Numbered from the stretch's first letter, positions 19,732 through 29,514 are shown. The stretch: 63,083 nt of DNA from Prochlorococcus sp. AG-402-G22 (GCA_003217035.1 QCHV01000010.1:1-63083); one strand, 5' to 3'. Notes: generated by a model not told the origin, from the letters alone. A program made the numbers and translations.

Positions 19732-20703
19732 ATGCAAGATAAAAATGCTGTTGTATCACTTCACTCCTCTAAAGAAAAAAAGAAAAGGTTGTGGGCAAAA
19801 GCAATTAAATGGCCCTTGTATTCAGTAGCTGTTATGCCAGTCCTTTTGGCAGCAGGTTGGATCCTTAGCACTGGCACATTTATAAGGCTTGATCAATTAA
19901 TTGGATTTGTCCTTGCTTCAATCTTGTTATTGATTTGGGAGAACCTAACTAATGACCTTTTTGATGCTGAAACAGGTGTAGATGAATTTAAATTTCATTC
20001 TGTAGTTGCCCTAACTGGGAAAAAGAAATTGATAAGAAGTTGTGCATATCTAACACTTGGATTAGGTCTAGCATTGATGTTCTTAATGGCATTAAGAAGC
20101 AATTCATCAGTCTTTTATTTAGTTATAGGAAGTTGCTTGCTTGGTTATCTATATCAAGGTCCTCCATTCAGATTGGGATACAAAGGATTTGGAGAGCCAT
20201 TATGTTGGCTAGCATTTGGCCCTTTAGCTACAGCAGCTGCATTATTAGTAGTCTCACCAAATACAAGTTTGCAAAGTTCAATCCCCTGGGGAACAGCCAC
20301 AATACTTGGATCAGGTCCTGCACTTGCGACTACGCTAGTTCTCTTTTGTGCACAATTTCATCAGGTTTCAGAAGATGCTTCACATGGAAAGCAAACTCTA
20401 TTAGTCCGTCTTGGAACTCGACGCGCTGCTTCTCTTATTCCATGGCTAATAGCTCTAAGTTTTTGTTTAATATGGGCTCCAATTGTTTTAGGGTACTGGC
20501 CATCAACAGCTTTTCTGAGCGCAATAGGAATACCGCCTGCAATTAAGTTAATACGCCTGCTTAAAAAGCATCATAACAATCCAGAACTTATTAGTGAAAG
20601 TAAATTCTTGGCATTACGGTTTCAAACACTTAGTGGGTTAGGTCTAAGCTTCGGTCTCGCACTATCCTGGTCAAATGGAATTGAATTAATGAATAATCTG
20701 TAA
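19732..20703 (+). CDS. menA: 1,4-dihydroxy-2-naphthoate phytyltransferase
   Basis: UbiA-family prenyltransferase (323 aa) attaching the phytyl chain to dihydroxynaphthoate in the membrane, the penultimate stage of phylloquinone synthesis. The prenyl-diphosphate motif is NLTNDLFDAETGVDEF near residues 65-80, and a second acidic motif QVSEDASHGKQTLLVRLG lies near 215-232. About eight hydrophobic spans are visible. A strong GGGAGG is 13-14 bases upstream of the ATG. It heads menA-menC-menE. Confidence 0.93.
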   Translation: MQDKNAVVSLHSSKEKKKRLWAKAIKWPLYSVAVMPVLLAAGWILSTGTFIRLDQLIGFVLASILLLIWENLTNDLFDAETGVDEFKFHSVVALTGKKKLIRSCAYLTLGLGLALMFLMALRSNSSVFYLVIGSCLLGYLYQGPPFRLGYKGFGEPLCWLAFGPLATAAALLVVSPNTSLQSSIPWGTATILGSGPALATTLVLFCAQFHQVSEDASHGKQTLLVRLGTRRAASLIPWLIALSFCLIWAPIVLGYWPSTAFLSAIGIPPAIKLIRLLKKHHNNPELISESKFLALRFQTLSGLGLSFGLALSWSNGIELMNNL

Positions 20704-20706
20704 TCA

Positions 20707-21675
20707 ATGTGCTTTTCTCTTGAAATCAAATCTTTTTCTTTCGATTTACTGAAACCTCTAAAAACTTCTCAAGGTATTCTTCAAGCAAAACAAGGTTTTC
20801 TTATCCATTTAAAAAATAAAGCAGGGAGAACTGGCTGGGGAGAAGTCTCATCAATAAATCAATCTGAATTCGAAAACTTTAGATCAATACTAAAGAATCT
20901 TGGAAAGTATCCTTCTCGAAATGAACTAGAGGCAAGCGTAAAAGTTCATCCTGGGTCATTAGCCTTTGGAATAGGCTGTGCATTATCTGAAATAGATGGA
21001 CTAATTGGAAGTAATTCTCATCAAAAATGGCTTAGAGCTTCTCAGTCAGCAATTCTCTTATCTACAGAAAAGTCACCGATCACGCAGCTCGAGTCAATAT
21101 TAAACAGCAAGAAAGCAACCAGGAAAAGGCTAACGATAAAATGGAAAGTAGGTCGTCAATCAAATGAAGTCGAAAAGAAATTAATTGACGAGCTTCTAAC
21201 TAAACTTCCTTCAAATGCTCTACTAAGAATCGACGTTAATGGTGGATGGAGTAGAGAACAGGCAATGGACTGGGCTAATTATTTAAAAAAAGACACTAGA
21301 CTTGAATGGATTGAACAACCACTAGATCCTAAAGACATTGAAGGACATCAGGAATTATCTAAGAAGATACCAATCGCTCTAGACGAGTCTCTTCTTTGCC
21401 AACCCTCCTTACGCAAAACATGGAAAAGCTGGCAGATACGAAGACCATTATTAGAAGGTGATCCGAGAGAATTCCTCAAAGAATTTAAAGAGAATGCTGC
21501 ATACAAAGTAATTACTACATCTTTTGAAACCGGGATTGGACTTAGATGGATCAATCACTTTGCTGCATTACAAGAACGCGGGCCTACTCCAACTGCTCCT
21601 GGTCTAGCCCCTGGGTGGCATTCACATAGCCTACTTTTTAGCGACAATCCAAAATTAGTTTGGCAAGCGGCATGA
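20707..21675 (+). CDS. menC: o-succinylbenzoate synthase
   Basis: Enolase-superfamily enzyme (322 aa) dehydrating SHCHC to o-succinylbenzoate. The barrel carries the KxK base (TIKWKVG), the metal-ligand series RIDVNGGWS, WIEQPL and ALDESL, and the TSFETGIG strand at the C-terminal side. The N-terminal capping domain is short but present. It follows menA by three bases and overlaps menE as ATGA (21672-21675), indicating translational coupling. Confidence 0.93.
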   Translation: MCFSLEIKSFSFDLLKPLKTSQGILQAKQGFLIHLKNKAGRTGWGEVSSINQSEFENFRSILKNLGKYPSRNELEASVKVHPGSLAFGIGCALSEIDGLIGSNSHQKWLRASQSAILLSTEKSPITQLESILNSKKATRKRLTIKWKVGRQSNEVEKKLIDELLTKLPSNALLRIDVNGGWSREQAMDWANYLKKDTRLEWIEQPLDPKDIEGHQELSKKIPIALDESLLCQPSLRKTWKSWQIRRPLLEGDPREFLKEFKENAAYKVITTSFETGIGLRWINHFAALQERGPTPTAPGLAPGWHSHSLLFSDNPKLVWQAA

Positions 21676-22913
21676 CAAATCTAATGTCAATCATCTGTGA
21701 ACCAGAGTCTCCTGAACAATGTTCTCAAAAAATTCAAAATGCAATAAATCAAGGTCAATGGGTGCAACTAACCACCAAGCAAAAAGAACTAGACATTATT
21801 CCTGAAGGTTTATTGCAAGAAGGGCAAGGCGTTATTATTAGCAGTGGGGGAAGTACATCAACGCCTCATCAATGTCTTCTTAGTATTGATCAGCTAAATG
21901 AATCTGCATTTGCAACCGGGGAATGGCTAAAAGAAGAGCAGATAGACCCTAAAACCTGCATAGTTTTCAATGCACTCCCCATTCAACATGTGAGCGGATT
22001 AATGCCATTGTGGAGAAGTTGTTATTGGAGTTCAAAGCATGTATTTATAAAACCATCATTAATGAGAAATCCCAATACTTTAAAAGAAGCGTTCAATACT
22101 TACTTCAAAAAAAGAGAAGAGCCTAAGGTTATCTCCTTAGTACCAACTCAAGTCAAACGCTTACTAAGAGATTCCGATGGTATTCATTGGCTAAAATCAT
22201 TCGACGTTGTCTGGGTAGGAGGATCACCTCTTTCAGATGGCGTTTCCTTTACTGCCAGGAAGCATGGGATTCGATTATCCCCTTGCTATGGGACAACAGA
22301 AACAGCTGCAATGATAACAGCTCAGAAACCTGATGATTTCCTTGCAGGAGAAATGAATGTTGGTTCACCATTAATAGATATTGAGATACAACTTGGTGAA
22401 AAGAACAGATTACAAATTCGCACACCAAGGTTGGCAAAAAAAATCATCAAGAATGGAAAGGTGGAGCCAATCAAAGTTGAAAATGGATGGTGGGACTCAG
22501 GAGATATCGCAGAGCTAATACCTAACGCAGATATATATAATTTAAAGATAATTGGTCGTATAGATACAGCTATCCATTCTGGAGGTGAAACAGTTTTTCC
22601 AGAACATCTACAAATGCGATTACTAGCGTCTGCAAAAAAAGCCTTTATACCGATTCAAGAGATATTATTTATACCAATTGAAGATGAAGAGTGGGGGCAA
22701 AGGTTAATTGCAATAATTAGTTTCCAAGGTCAAATTAACAAGATAGAACAAAGCAATATAACTTCTCAAGTTAAGGAACTAGTTGCAAATTGGCCTCCTT
22801 CAGAACAACCGGTTGGCTGGTACCAATGTTCCGAATTAAAAGCAAATGAGTTGGGGAAATGGGATTATAAGAAGTGGGAGGCTTGGTTAAAAACGAAAAG
22901 AAAAAATTCTTAA
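21672..22913 (+). CDS. menE: o-succinylbenzoate-CoA ligase
   Basis: Adenylate-forming acyl-CoA ligase (413 aa) activating o-succinylbenzoate. The phosphate loop is SSGGSTSTPH near residue 58, with His where many relatives have Lys. The AMP motif YGTTETAAMIT is near 206, and GWWDSGDIAEL and RIDTAIHSGGETVFPEHL follow. The catalytic lysine is in NELGKWDYKKW near the C-terminus. I chose the ATG in the ATGA overlap with menC. A TTG four codons earlier is possible. A divergent P-loop is common in MenE. Confidence 0.9.
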   Translation: MTNLMSIICEPESPEQCSQKIQNAINQGQWVQLTTKQKELDIIPEGLLQEGQGVIISSGGSTSTPHQCLLSIDQLNESAFATGEWLKEEQIDPKTCIVFNALPIQHVSGLMPLWRSCYWSSKHVFIKPSLMRNPNTLKEAFNTYFKKREEPKVISLVPTQVKRLLRDSDGIHWLKSFDVVWVGGSPLSDGVSFTARKHGIRLSPCYGTTETAAMITAQKPDDFLAGEMNVGSPLIDIEIQLGEKNRLQIRTPRLAKKIIKNGKVEPIKVENGWWDSGDIAELIPNADIYNLKIIGRIDTAIHSGGETVFPEHLQMRLLASAKKAFIPIQEILFIPIEDEEWGQRLIAIISFQGQINKIEQSNITSQVKELVANWPPSEQPVGWYQCSELKANELGKWDYKKWEAWLKTKRKNS

Positions 22914-22953
22914 GTATGAACTATTCACACATTCATTAATTCGCCATTACTCA

Positions 22954-23400
22954 TCATAAAGACGATGCTTCTAGCCAAGAATTAATTTCAGTAGACAATT
23001 CACAAGACAATCTAGTCTGGGAATTAATAGCTTGATGCCTTACTAAACCTTGCGCGACAGTTTCGTTATCACATTTAAATTTTGTCTCTACTTGAAAACT
23101 GCCTACAGCTATTTTGATAGGGGATAATTCTATTTGAATATGATCTCCTGTTTTCAAGGGTTTCAAGAAATCAGCTTTGCAATGCACAATTGGCAATGCA
23201 ATTAATGGCTCATTATCTTTATTAAGAAGGCTTGGGAAAATATCTGATGCATTCAAACCATACTTTGCAAGACTCTCCTCCCATGACTCATGACACCATC
23301 GAAAAAGTTGATAAAAATGGATAACGCCAGCAGAATCCGTTTCTCCAAAACGAACAATTCTCGACAAGTGAAGCCAATTCTTAGAGTGCAAAGTATCCAA
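22954..23400 (-). CDS. menI: 1,4-dihydroxy-2-naphthoyl-CoA thioesterase
   Basis: Hotdog-fold thioesterase (148 aa) of the 4-hydroxybenzoyl-CoA thioesterase type. It has FGETDSAGVIHFYQLFRWCHESWEE near residues 18-42, with the family's catalytic Asp at 22. Its place beside menC-menE and its resemblance to the cyanobacterial DHNA-CoA thioesterase (Slr0204 in Synechocystis) support hydrolysis of DHNA-CoA before MenA acts. The start is TTG (a second TTG lies three codons in). No ATG fits. It begins five bases after the ndhH stop. Confidence 0.87.
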   Translation of the reverse strand: MDTLHSKNWLHLSRIVRFGETDSAGVIHFYQLFRWCHESWEESLAKYGLNASDIFPSLLNKDNEPLIALPIVHCKADFLKPLKTGDHIQIELSPIKIAVGSFQVETKFKCDNETVAQGLVRHQAINSQTRLSCELSTEINSWLEASSL

Positions 23401-23405
23401 ATAAA

Positions 23406-24590
23406 TTAACGATCCACTGAACCCATAATGACGTCTATTGAACCAAGGATGGCCATAATATCAGCAACCTTTGCTCCCTTAAGAATATGAGGAAGAATCT
23501 GCAAGTTATTCAAGTCAGCCGCCCTAATCTTAAATCTCCAAGGAGTCACATCATTATTACCTTGAATAAATACACCAATTTCTCCTTTGCCAGACTCAAG
23601 ACGAGTATAAAGCTCCCCATTAGGGATCTTAAAGGTTGGTGCAACCTTCTTAGCTACATATTGATAGTCAAAGTCTGAATATTTACTTTTTTTCCCTTCT
23701 AAGGTTCTAGAGGCTTCAAGATTCTCAGTCGGTCCCCCAGGAATCATTTCACAAGCTTGGTGCAATATTTTTAATGACTGACGCATTTCCTCAATTCGGA
23801 CTCGATATCGCGCAAAACAGTCTCCCTCGTTTTCACAAGCAATAGACCAATCAAAGTCGTCATAACATTCATAATGATCTACTTTCCTTAAGTCCCATTT
23901 AACTCCTGAGGCTCGTAACATTGGTCCCGAAAGACTCCAATTAATAGCTTCTTCCCTTGAAATAGCACCCAGACCTTCAATTCGTCTACGAAAGATAGGG
24001 TTATTAGTTATTAATTTTTCGTATTCATCAATCTTTGGTCCAAACCAATTACAAAAGTCTTTACATTTTTCAAGCCAACCCCAGGGCAAGTCACAAGCAA
24101 CACCACCTATTCGAAAATAATTATTATTAATCAATCTTTGACCAGTGGCTGCCTCCCAAAGGTCATAAATCATTTCACGTTCTCGAAAAATATAAAAGAA
24201 AGGAGTTTGCGCTCCTACATCAGCCAAAAAAGGCCCTAACCATAAAAGATGGTTGGCAATTCTATTTAACTCGAGCATTAGCACTCTGATATAGCTTGCA
24301 CGCTTCGGTACTGAAATCTTTGCCAAACGCTCGGGAGCATTAACAACAATTGCTTCATAGAACATTCCAGCCGCATAATCCATACGACTTACATATGGAA
24401 CAAACATTACATTTGTTCTGTTTTCAGCAATTTTCTCCATCCCTCGGTGAAGGTATCCAATGACTGGCTCACAATCAATTACATCTTCACCATCAAGTGT
24501 GACTACTAAACGCAACACACCATGCATTGAAGGATGATGGGGGCCAAAATTAACCACCATTGGCTCCGTTCGCGTTTCAAGCTGCGACAT
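23406..24590 (-). CDS. ndhH: NDH-1 subunit H
   Basis: The 49-kDa type subunit (394 aa) of the thylakoid NDH-1 complex, part of the arm that helps form the quinone site. NDH-1 runs cyclic electron flow around PSI and respiration. The family start [17 protein letters not shown] and blocks [11 protein letters not shown], TVGNxxxR-equivalent regions and C-terminal [12 protein letters not shown] are present. The ATG at 24590 gives the usual length. A GTG four codons earlier is less likely. It is divergent from rsmH with a gap of about 46 bases and lies upstream of menI. Confidence 0.96.
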   Translation of the reverse strand: MSQLETRTEPMVVNFGPHHPSMHGVLRLVVTLDGEDVIDCEPVIGYLHRGMEKIAENRTNVMFVPYVSRMDYAAGMFYEAIVVNAPERLAKISVPKRASYIRVLMLELNRIANHLLWLGPFLADVGAQTPFFYIFREREMIYDLWEAATGQRLINNNYFRIGGVACDLPWGWLEKCKDFCNWFGPKIDEYEKLITNNPIFRRRIEGLGAISREEAINWSLSGPMLRASGVKWDLRKVDHYECYDDFDWSIACENEGDCFARYRVRIEEMRQSLKILHQACEMIPGGPTENLEASRTLEGKKSKYSDFDYQYVAKKVAPTFKIPNGELYTRLESGKGEIGVFIQGNNDVTPWRFKIRAADLNNLQILPHILKGAKVADIMAILGSIDVIMGSVDR

Positions 24591-24636
24591 AGGGGCCTGC
24601 ACTCACAAAGTAATACTTAGATATTAGGAAGGTGTC

Positions 24637-25542
24637 ATGAAAGAAGAACACAAAGTTGCAAGTTGTCAGTTCAACCACACGCCAGTACTGGCAAATGATG
24701 TTATTGAATTACTCCAAAACCTACCTGAAAACCTACTAAATGAGGGGTTAATCTTAGATGCAACAATAGGTGGTGGAGGGCATTCTTCCTTAATTCTAGA
24801 GGCTTTTCCTGAACTGAATTTAATTGGTCTTGACCAAGATCCAAATGCAATAGCAGCTGCGGACAAAAAGTTAGAGATTTATCGATCCAGAACAAAATTG
24901 AAGAATATAAACTTTGCAAATTTCCAAGCCTCAAATCAATTCGCTTTAATCTTGGCCGATTTGGGAGCAAGCAGTCCCCAATTAGATCAAGCATTTAGAG
25001 GGTTTAGTTTTCGATTAGATGGTCCGTTAGATATGCGGATGAACCCTTCTAAAGGAATCAAAGCTGCTGATTTGCTTGAGAAATTAAGTGAAAGAGATTT
25101 AGCAGATTTAATATATAAATTTGGAGAAGAGCGTTTCTCAAGGCGTATTGCTAGAAGAATCAAAGCAGATCTCAAAGAAAAAGGTCCCTATGCAGGAACA
25201 ACCTCATTGGCATATTCAATAGCAGGATGTTATCCACATAAATTGCGAAACCGACGAATTCATCCTGCAACAAAGACTTTTCAAGCATTAAGAATTGCAA
25301 TTAACCAAGAGTTAGAAGCCTTATCATCACTACTAAATAAGGCTCCGGAATGGCTTTTACCTAATGGGTATTTTGCTGTTATAAGCTTTCATTCTCTCGA
25401 AGATAGATTAGTTAAAAATTCCTTTGCAAATGATAATCGACTAGAAAAAATGACGCGCAAACCAATTATTGCAAATCCAAATGAAATATCAATTAACCCA
25501 AGAAGCCGTAGTGCAAAATTACGAATTGCTAGAAGAAAATAA
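24637..25542 (+). CDS. rsmH: 16S rRNA m4C1402 methyltransferase
   Basis: RsmH (MraW, 301 aa) methylates N4 of C1402 in 16S rRNA using S-adenosylmethionine. It has [15 protein letters not shown] at the N-terminus, the SAM motif [15 protein letters not shown] near 40, [12 protein letters not shown], the block GPLDMRMNP near 130, and [15 protein letters not shown] near 248. The length is normal. It is not next to cell-division genes as in many bacteria. Its stop abuts the stop of the convergent cysteine desulfurase with no bases between. Confidence 0.95.
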   Translation: MKEEHKVASCQFNHTPVLANDVIELLQNLPENLLNEGLILDATIGGGGHSSLILEAFPELNLIGLDQDPNAIAAADKKLEIYRSRTKLKNINFANFQASNQFALILADLGASSPQLDQAFRGFSFRLDGPLDMRMNPSKGIKAADLLEKLSERDLADLIYKFGEERFSRRIARRIKADLKEKGPYAGTTSLAYSIAGCYPHKLRNRRIHPATKTFQALRIAINQELEALSSLLNKAPEWLLPNGYFAVISFHSLEDRLVKNSFANDNRLEKMTRKPIIANPNEISINPRSRSAKLRIARRK

Positions 25543-26691
25543 TTAATTTCTTAATTGCTCTATCACTTTTACAAGTCTAATTATTGCTTGATCAATATCC
25601 TCCTGCGTTGTAGACCTTCCAAGGCTGAGTCTTAAAGAAGATTCTGATTCAGTCAAGGTTCTACCAAGAGCTTTTAATACATGTGAAGGGGAGCCATTAC
25701 TACAAGCAGAAGAACTGCTACAAGTGATTAATGGCTTTAATAGTTTTTGCAATCTATTACCATTTACACCCTTAACAGTAAAATTTAGATTATGAGGTAG
25801 ACGGTTATTTAATGAGCCATTTAGAATTAAATCTGGAACCTCTTTTTTAAGACCAAACCATAGATTATCCCGCAGATTCCTTAATCTTTTATTATTAAAA
25901 TCTAATTCCATAGCCGCAATTTCAACCGCCTTAACAAAGCCTACTACTAGAGGCACAGGAACTGTTCCCGGCCGAATTCCATTCTCCTGTCCACCTCCCC
26001 ATAACAATGGTTCAATATCAACTCCCTGGTTTAATACTAAAGCCCCTATGCCTTTTGGGCCATATATTTTATGTGCACTAATACTTAATAAATCTATCTC
26101 TAAAATATCGAGATGAATTGGTAAATATCCTAAAGCCTGAGCAGCATCGCTATGCAGGACAACACCACGCTTCTTGCACATTGATGAAATCTCACTCATT
26201 GGCTGTAGTACACCTATCTCGTTATTTGCAAACATTATCGTAACCATAAATGTATTACTTTTAAAGGAACTTTCTAATTCTTCTAAATTAATAATTCCAT
26301 CGGAATTTGGAGATAATTTTGTAACGCTAAAACCTTCTTTTTGCAACTGGCAAATGGGATCAAGAACAGCCTGATGCTCAGTTGCAAGTGTAATTAAATG
26401 ACCAGGTTTTCCAATCTTGGATAACATGGCACGAGAATGACCGAGTAAAGCTAAATTATTTGCCTCTGTAGCTCCACTGGTAAAAACTACTCTTTCAGGA
26501 TTCACTCTTAAAATTGACGCCAATTTTTCCCGAGCATTTCCTATAGCAGCTGACGCATATAAACCAGCACGGTTTTGACGACTAGATGGGTTTCCCCAAA
26601 ATTCGTCCCAATATTGAGACATGGCCTCTAAAACCAATTGGGAACAAGGAGTTGTCGATTGATAATCAAAATCCAGTGGGTTTTCCGGCAT
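25543..26691 (-). CDS. cysteine desulfurase, NifS/IscS type
   Basis: PLP enzyme (382 aa) moving sulfur from cysteine to a protein persulfide for Fe-S clusters and thiolated tRNA. The PLP lysine lies in SISAHKIYGPKG near 200, with TEHQAVLDP and FTSGATEANN upstream. The mobile catalytic Cys is in the SSSSACSNGSPSHVL loop near 325, which is class I (IscS/NifS) by loop length. I start at the ATG at 26691 (MPENPLDFDYQSTTPCS). A longer frame would run into the divergent promoter region. No iscU or suf genes are adjacent. Confidence 0.92.
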   Translation of the reverse strand: MPENPLDFDYQSTTPCSQLVLEAMSQYWDEFWGNPSSRQNRAGLYASAAIGNAREKLASILRVNPERVVFTSGATEANNLALLGHSRAMLSKIGKPGHLITLATEHQAVLDPICQLQKEGFSVTKLSPNSDGIINLEELESSFKSNTFMVTIMFANNEIGVLQPMSEISSMCKKRGVVLHSDAAQALGYLPIHLDILEIDLLSISAHKIYGPKGIGALVLNQGVDIEPLLWGGGQENGIRPGTVPVPLVVGFVKAVEIAAMELDFNNKRLRNLRDNLWFGLKKEVPDLILNGSLNNRLPHNLNFTVKGVNGNRLQKLLKPLITCSSSSACSNGSPSHVLKALGRTLTESESSLRLSLGRSTTQEDIDQAIIRLVKVIEQLRN

Positions 26692-26730
26692 TAACTTGGT
26701 GGCGAAAATCACTACAACTTCAATATCCTG

Positions 26731-26742
26731 AGTGATATCACT
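26731..26742. repeat. 12-bp perfect palindrome AGTGATATCACT between divergent genes
   Basis: A perfect 12-bp palindrome in the 85-base gap between the cysteine desulfurase gene and ycf29, a plausible operator by position. Palindromes of this length are expected by chance a handful of times in 63 kb, so the case rests on location only. Confidence 0.3.
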
Positions 26743-26776
26743 TCTAGATTCCTTACAAGTATTAATTCTTGAGTTT

Positions 26777-27505
26777 ATGAGTGAATCACAAAAATCGGAA
26801 TTAGAAGTTCTTAAGCAGCCTCGGATCTTATTAGTAGATGACGAGCCTGGCATAAGAACCGCCGTCCAAGCCTATTTGGAAGACGAAGGCTTCGAGGTCT
26901 CTACAGCTGTAGATGGTGAAGAAGGCTGGCAACAAGCTCAGCAAATGATCCCTGACTTAATCATTAGCGATGTAATGATGCCACGATGCGATGGGTATGG
27001 TCTTCTAAAAAAAATTCGCGAAGATGAAAGACTTGGAGGAACTCCGGTCATATTTCTAACAGCCAAAGGAATGACTATTGATAGAACACAGGGATATCAA
27101 GCTGGAGTAGATGATTACATACCTAAACCTTTTGATCCGGATGAATTAATTGCAAGAGTAAGAAATGTAGTGAAGCGTCAAGAAAGATTATTAGCTGAAG
27201 CCGCAAGATTTGCTGACACTGACGTTAGTCAAATGGCCAAGCAAATAACTGAAATTCGCTCAATGTTGACTCAGGGTGATGCCAATACATCAAAAAAAGA
27301 TTTGATAATACCAAACTTCACTCCTAGAGAGGAAAGTGTTCTCCAACTTGTTGCGGAAGGTTTAATGAATAAAGAAATAGCTAGGAAGCTAGAAACTTCT
27401 ATTCGTAATGTAGAAAAGTATGTAAGCAGATTATTCATAAAAACTGGTACATCAAGCCGGACAGAACTTGTTAGGTATGCACTGGAAAATAATCTCGTGA
27501 CTTAG
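26777..27505 (+). CDS. ycf29: two-component response regulator, NarL type (Ycf29-like)
   Basis: Response regulator of 242 aa. The receiver domain (about 15-135) has the acidic pair D21-D22, phosphoacceptor D65 in LIISDVMMPRCDG, the Thr of IFLTAKG and Lys of YIPKPFDPDEL. A linker of about 45 residues leads to a LuxR-type HTH (FTPREESVLQLVAEGLMNKEIAR to the end). This layout and sequence fit the Ycf29 (TctD-like) regulator of cyanobacteria and red-algal plastids. No histidine kinase gene is adjacent. I chose the ATG at 26777, since the longer frame overlaps the opposite promoter region. Confidence 0.85.
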   Translation: MSESQKSELEVLKQPRILLVDDEPGIRTAVQAYLEDEGFEVSTAVDGEEGWQQAQQMIPDLIISDVMMPRCDGYGLLKKIREDERLGGTPVIFLTAKGMTIDRTQGYQAGVDDYIPKPFDPDELIARVRNVVKRQERLLAEAARFADTDVSQMAKQITEIRSMLTQGDANTSKKDLIIPNFTPREESVLQLVAEGLMNKEIARKLETSIRNVEKYVSRLFIKTGTSSRTELVRYALENNLVT

Positions 27506-27507
27506 TA

Positions 27508-27523
27508 TCGAAAGGTTATTCGA
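27508..27523. terminator. weak bidirectional hairpin between ycf29 and chlM
   Basis: TCGAA and TTCGA form a 5-bp stem with a six-base loop three bases after the ycf29 stop, in the 39-base convergent gap. There is no immediate T tract on the plus strand, so it is only a weak terminator candidate. Confidence 0.25.
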
Positions 27524-27544
27524 ATTTAAAGGTATAATTTCACA

Positions 27545-28267
27545 CTAGTTTTTTAAATCTTTTCGAAATTCAATTAATTGTGAAAAATAAAAAGGAGCCT
27601 GATTAAGTTTACGCTGAATTAGTGAAAATCCATTTTTTTTTGCAACATTAACTATTCCTGACTCTCTTAAAATATAAGCTCTTGTTGTTTTACTAGGACC
27701 AGGGAAAAATTGGCCAATAGTTTTTAATAAAGCTAGCAATGGAGTATAAGGAGCAAAACTAACAATTAACCTCTCTTTGGTCAAATCACAAAGATGCTGA
27801 ACCATTTCTTCAGCCGCCTTTTGAGGGTAATGAATAAACACATCTAAACAAACAACTGTATGGAAAGAACCTCGCAAGCTTTCCAAGTCAGAAGTACTAA
27901 AAGTTATACGTTGCATATCAAGGCCTGCTAATTGAGCTCTCTTTTTAGTTTCTTCAACCATTGATTGAGAGATATCACTCGCTGCAATAGATGAAGCACC
28001 TAATGAAAGTAATGGCAAAGAAAGGCTCCCAACGCCGCAACCAGCATCACAAAAACTCATTTGTTCAAGCCCGCCAGCATCCTTAATCCATAACAAAACG
28101 TCATCCACCGTTTTTTGGTGTCCTATTCGAATATTTCTCTGTACTTTATTTACATCATCACTATCGCTATAAATGCGGTTCCAACGATCAAATCCAGTTC
28201 CATTGAAATATCTAGCGACATCTTCCTTCTCTGCCTGTTTAATCTGATTCTCACTGTTGCTATCCAT
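27545..28267 (-). CDS. chlM: Mg-protoporphyrin IX methyltransferase
   Basis: ChlM/BchM (240 aa) methylates the C13 propionate of Mg-protoporphyrin IX in chlorophyll synthesis. It has the N-terminal YFNGTGFDRWNRIYSD block, the SAM motif FCDAGCGVGSLSLPLL near 75, DISQSMVEETKKRA, and VCLDVFIHYPQ. The C-terminal KTTRAYILRESGIVNVAKKNGF region and the RKLNQAPFYFSQLIEF end are typical of the cyanobacterial enzyme. It is leftward, 26 bases after nagA begins its shared strand run, and converges on ycf29. Confidence 0.94.
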   Translation of the reverse strand: MDSNSENQIKQAEKEDVARYFNGTGFDRWNRIYSDSDDVNKVQRNIRIGHQKTVDDVLLWIKDAGGLEQMSFCDAGCGVGSLSLPLLSLGASSIAASDISQSMVEETKKRAQLAGLDMQRITFSTSDLESLRGSFHTVVCLDVFIHYPQKAAEEMVQHLCDLTKERLIVSFAPYTPLLALLKTIGQFFPGPSKTTRAYILRESGIVNVAKKNGFSLIQRKLNQAPFYFSQLIEFRKDLKN

Positions 28268-28293
28268 CGAAATAAACCTTTGAGATAAAAATA

Positions 28294-29451
28294 CTACCTA
28301 GCATGCTCCCAATTTAATTGTTGAGAGTCATTATCGAGTGTCCAGCGCAAAAGTTGATTTAAAGATTTCCCAACAATAAATTCGTGGACATGATTGCCCT
28401 TTTTCAAAGCCAGCCGCGGAGATACTGTTCCAGACCAAATTGAGCTGGAAATACAACCTGTCCACGAAGCCATACGTACACAAGCATCCAAAAGCGGCAG
28501 AGTAGTGCCCATCAAAGTTCCATCGTCAAGCCTGCAAACATTATCTTTAACGCTTGCCATTCGATCATCCCATTTAAACCTTTCTTGAGGTATCCCATAT
28601 GAACTCAAAGCATCACTTACTAAAACAATCCGAGTTGGAGCTAATTTCTGAATCATTTGTATAACCGTTGGATGTACATGAATACCATCTGCTATTAACC
28701 CGATAAAAACACCATGGTTAAAAACAGCCTCTGCTAAAGGACCGGGTGATCTGTGATGAATGCCTGGCATCGCATTAAAAGCATGAGTAATCATGCCCAC
28801 TCCTGCATCAAAAGCTTTACGACTCAAGCTTGTATCAGAATTTGAATGACCTAAAGAAACAATTACTTCAAGCTCTCTCAATCTTCTAATTACCTCAAAA
28901 GAACCATCTAGCTCAGGTGCGATAGTCATTAAAGCTATTTCTTGTTCGAAACCCTGAATTCTTTCCTCTAAAGCAGAAAGGCTTGGAATAGCTAAATAAT
29001 GATTGTCATGAGCTCCAATAAAATCTCTAGATAGGAAAGGTCCTTCCATATGTGCTCCAAGCAACTCACAAGTCCTAGAAGAGCGCTCCTTACGCGCTTT
29101 ATTTAAAACAGCCAAGGAATTTCTTAGTTTTTGAACACTGCAAGTAACCAATGTCGGGCAAATAGCTTCAACTCCTTGCTGCCAAAGACGATCCAATAAA
29201 TCTAAAACTTTAGGTAAGTTCTCAAAACCAAGACTGTTAAAGGAAATACCAAGACCTCCATTCATTTGAAGATCAACACCCATAGGACTTAGCCAATCCC
29301 CATTCCAATCCTGTGTATCCTCAAAATTAAAATCACTTTTCATAGGTTCAATGGATTGAACAATATCGAGATGATCTAATTGGATCGACCAATATGAGGC
29401 ATCAGATTTTTCACATGGCGATGGAAGGCGAATATTATTGATTCGATGCAT
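28294..29451 (-). CDS. nagA: N-acetylglucosamine-6-phosphate deacetylase
   Basis: Amidohydrolase-superfamily enzyme (385 aa) removing acetate from GlcNAc-6-phosphate, a step in amino-sugar or cell-wall recycling. Markers are GVDLQMNGGLGISFN, GAHMEGPFL with the metal-binding Glu, VSLGHSNSD, ITHAFNAMPGIHHRSPG, GLIADGIHVHP and LVSDALSSYG. I use the ATG at 29451. A GTG six codons earlier is also possible. No nagB or phosphotransferase genes are nearby. It is upstream of chlM on the same strand and divergent from purE. Confidence 0.9.
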   Translation of the reverse strand: MHRINNIRLPSPCEKSDASYWSIQLDHLDIVQSIEPMKSDFNFEDTQDWNGDWLSPMGVDLQMNGGLGISFNSLGFENLPKVLDLLDRLWQQGVEAICPTLVTCSVQKLRNSLAVLNKARKERSSRTCELLGAHMEGPFLSRDFIGAHDNHYLAIPSLSALEERIQGFEQEIALMTIAPELDGSFEVIRRLRELEVIVSLGHSNSDTSLSRKAFDAGVGMITHAFNAMPGIHHRSPGPLAEAVFNHGVFIGLIADGIHVHPTVIQMIQKLAPTRIVLVSDALSSYGIPQERFKWDDRMASVKDNVCRLDDGTLMGTTLPLLDACVRMASWTGCISSSIWSGTVSPRLALKKGNHVHEFIVGKSLNQLLRWTLDNDSQQLNWEHAR

Positions 29452-29514
29452 AAGAAGATTGCAGTCCACTATTAAAGCTAGTGCGCAATTTATGATGTCT
29501 CGTCATTATGAATA

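Noticed and set aside
20040-20546. 168-codon frame inside menA in another phase
   Set aside because: Long only because menA is stop-poor in that phase. It is Ser/Ile/Cys-rich with no family pattern, while the menA frame has clear motifs.
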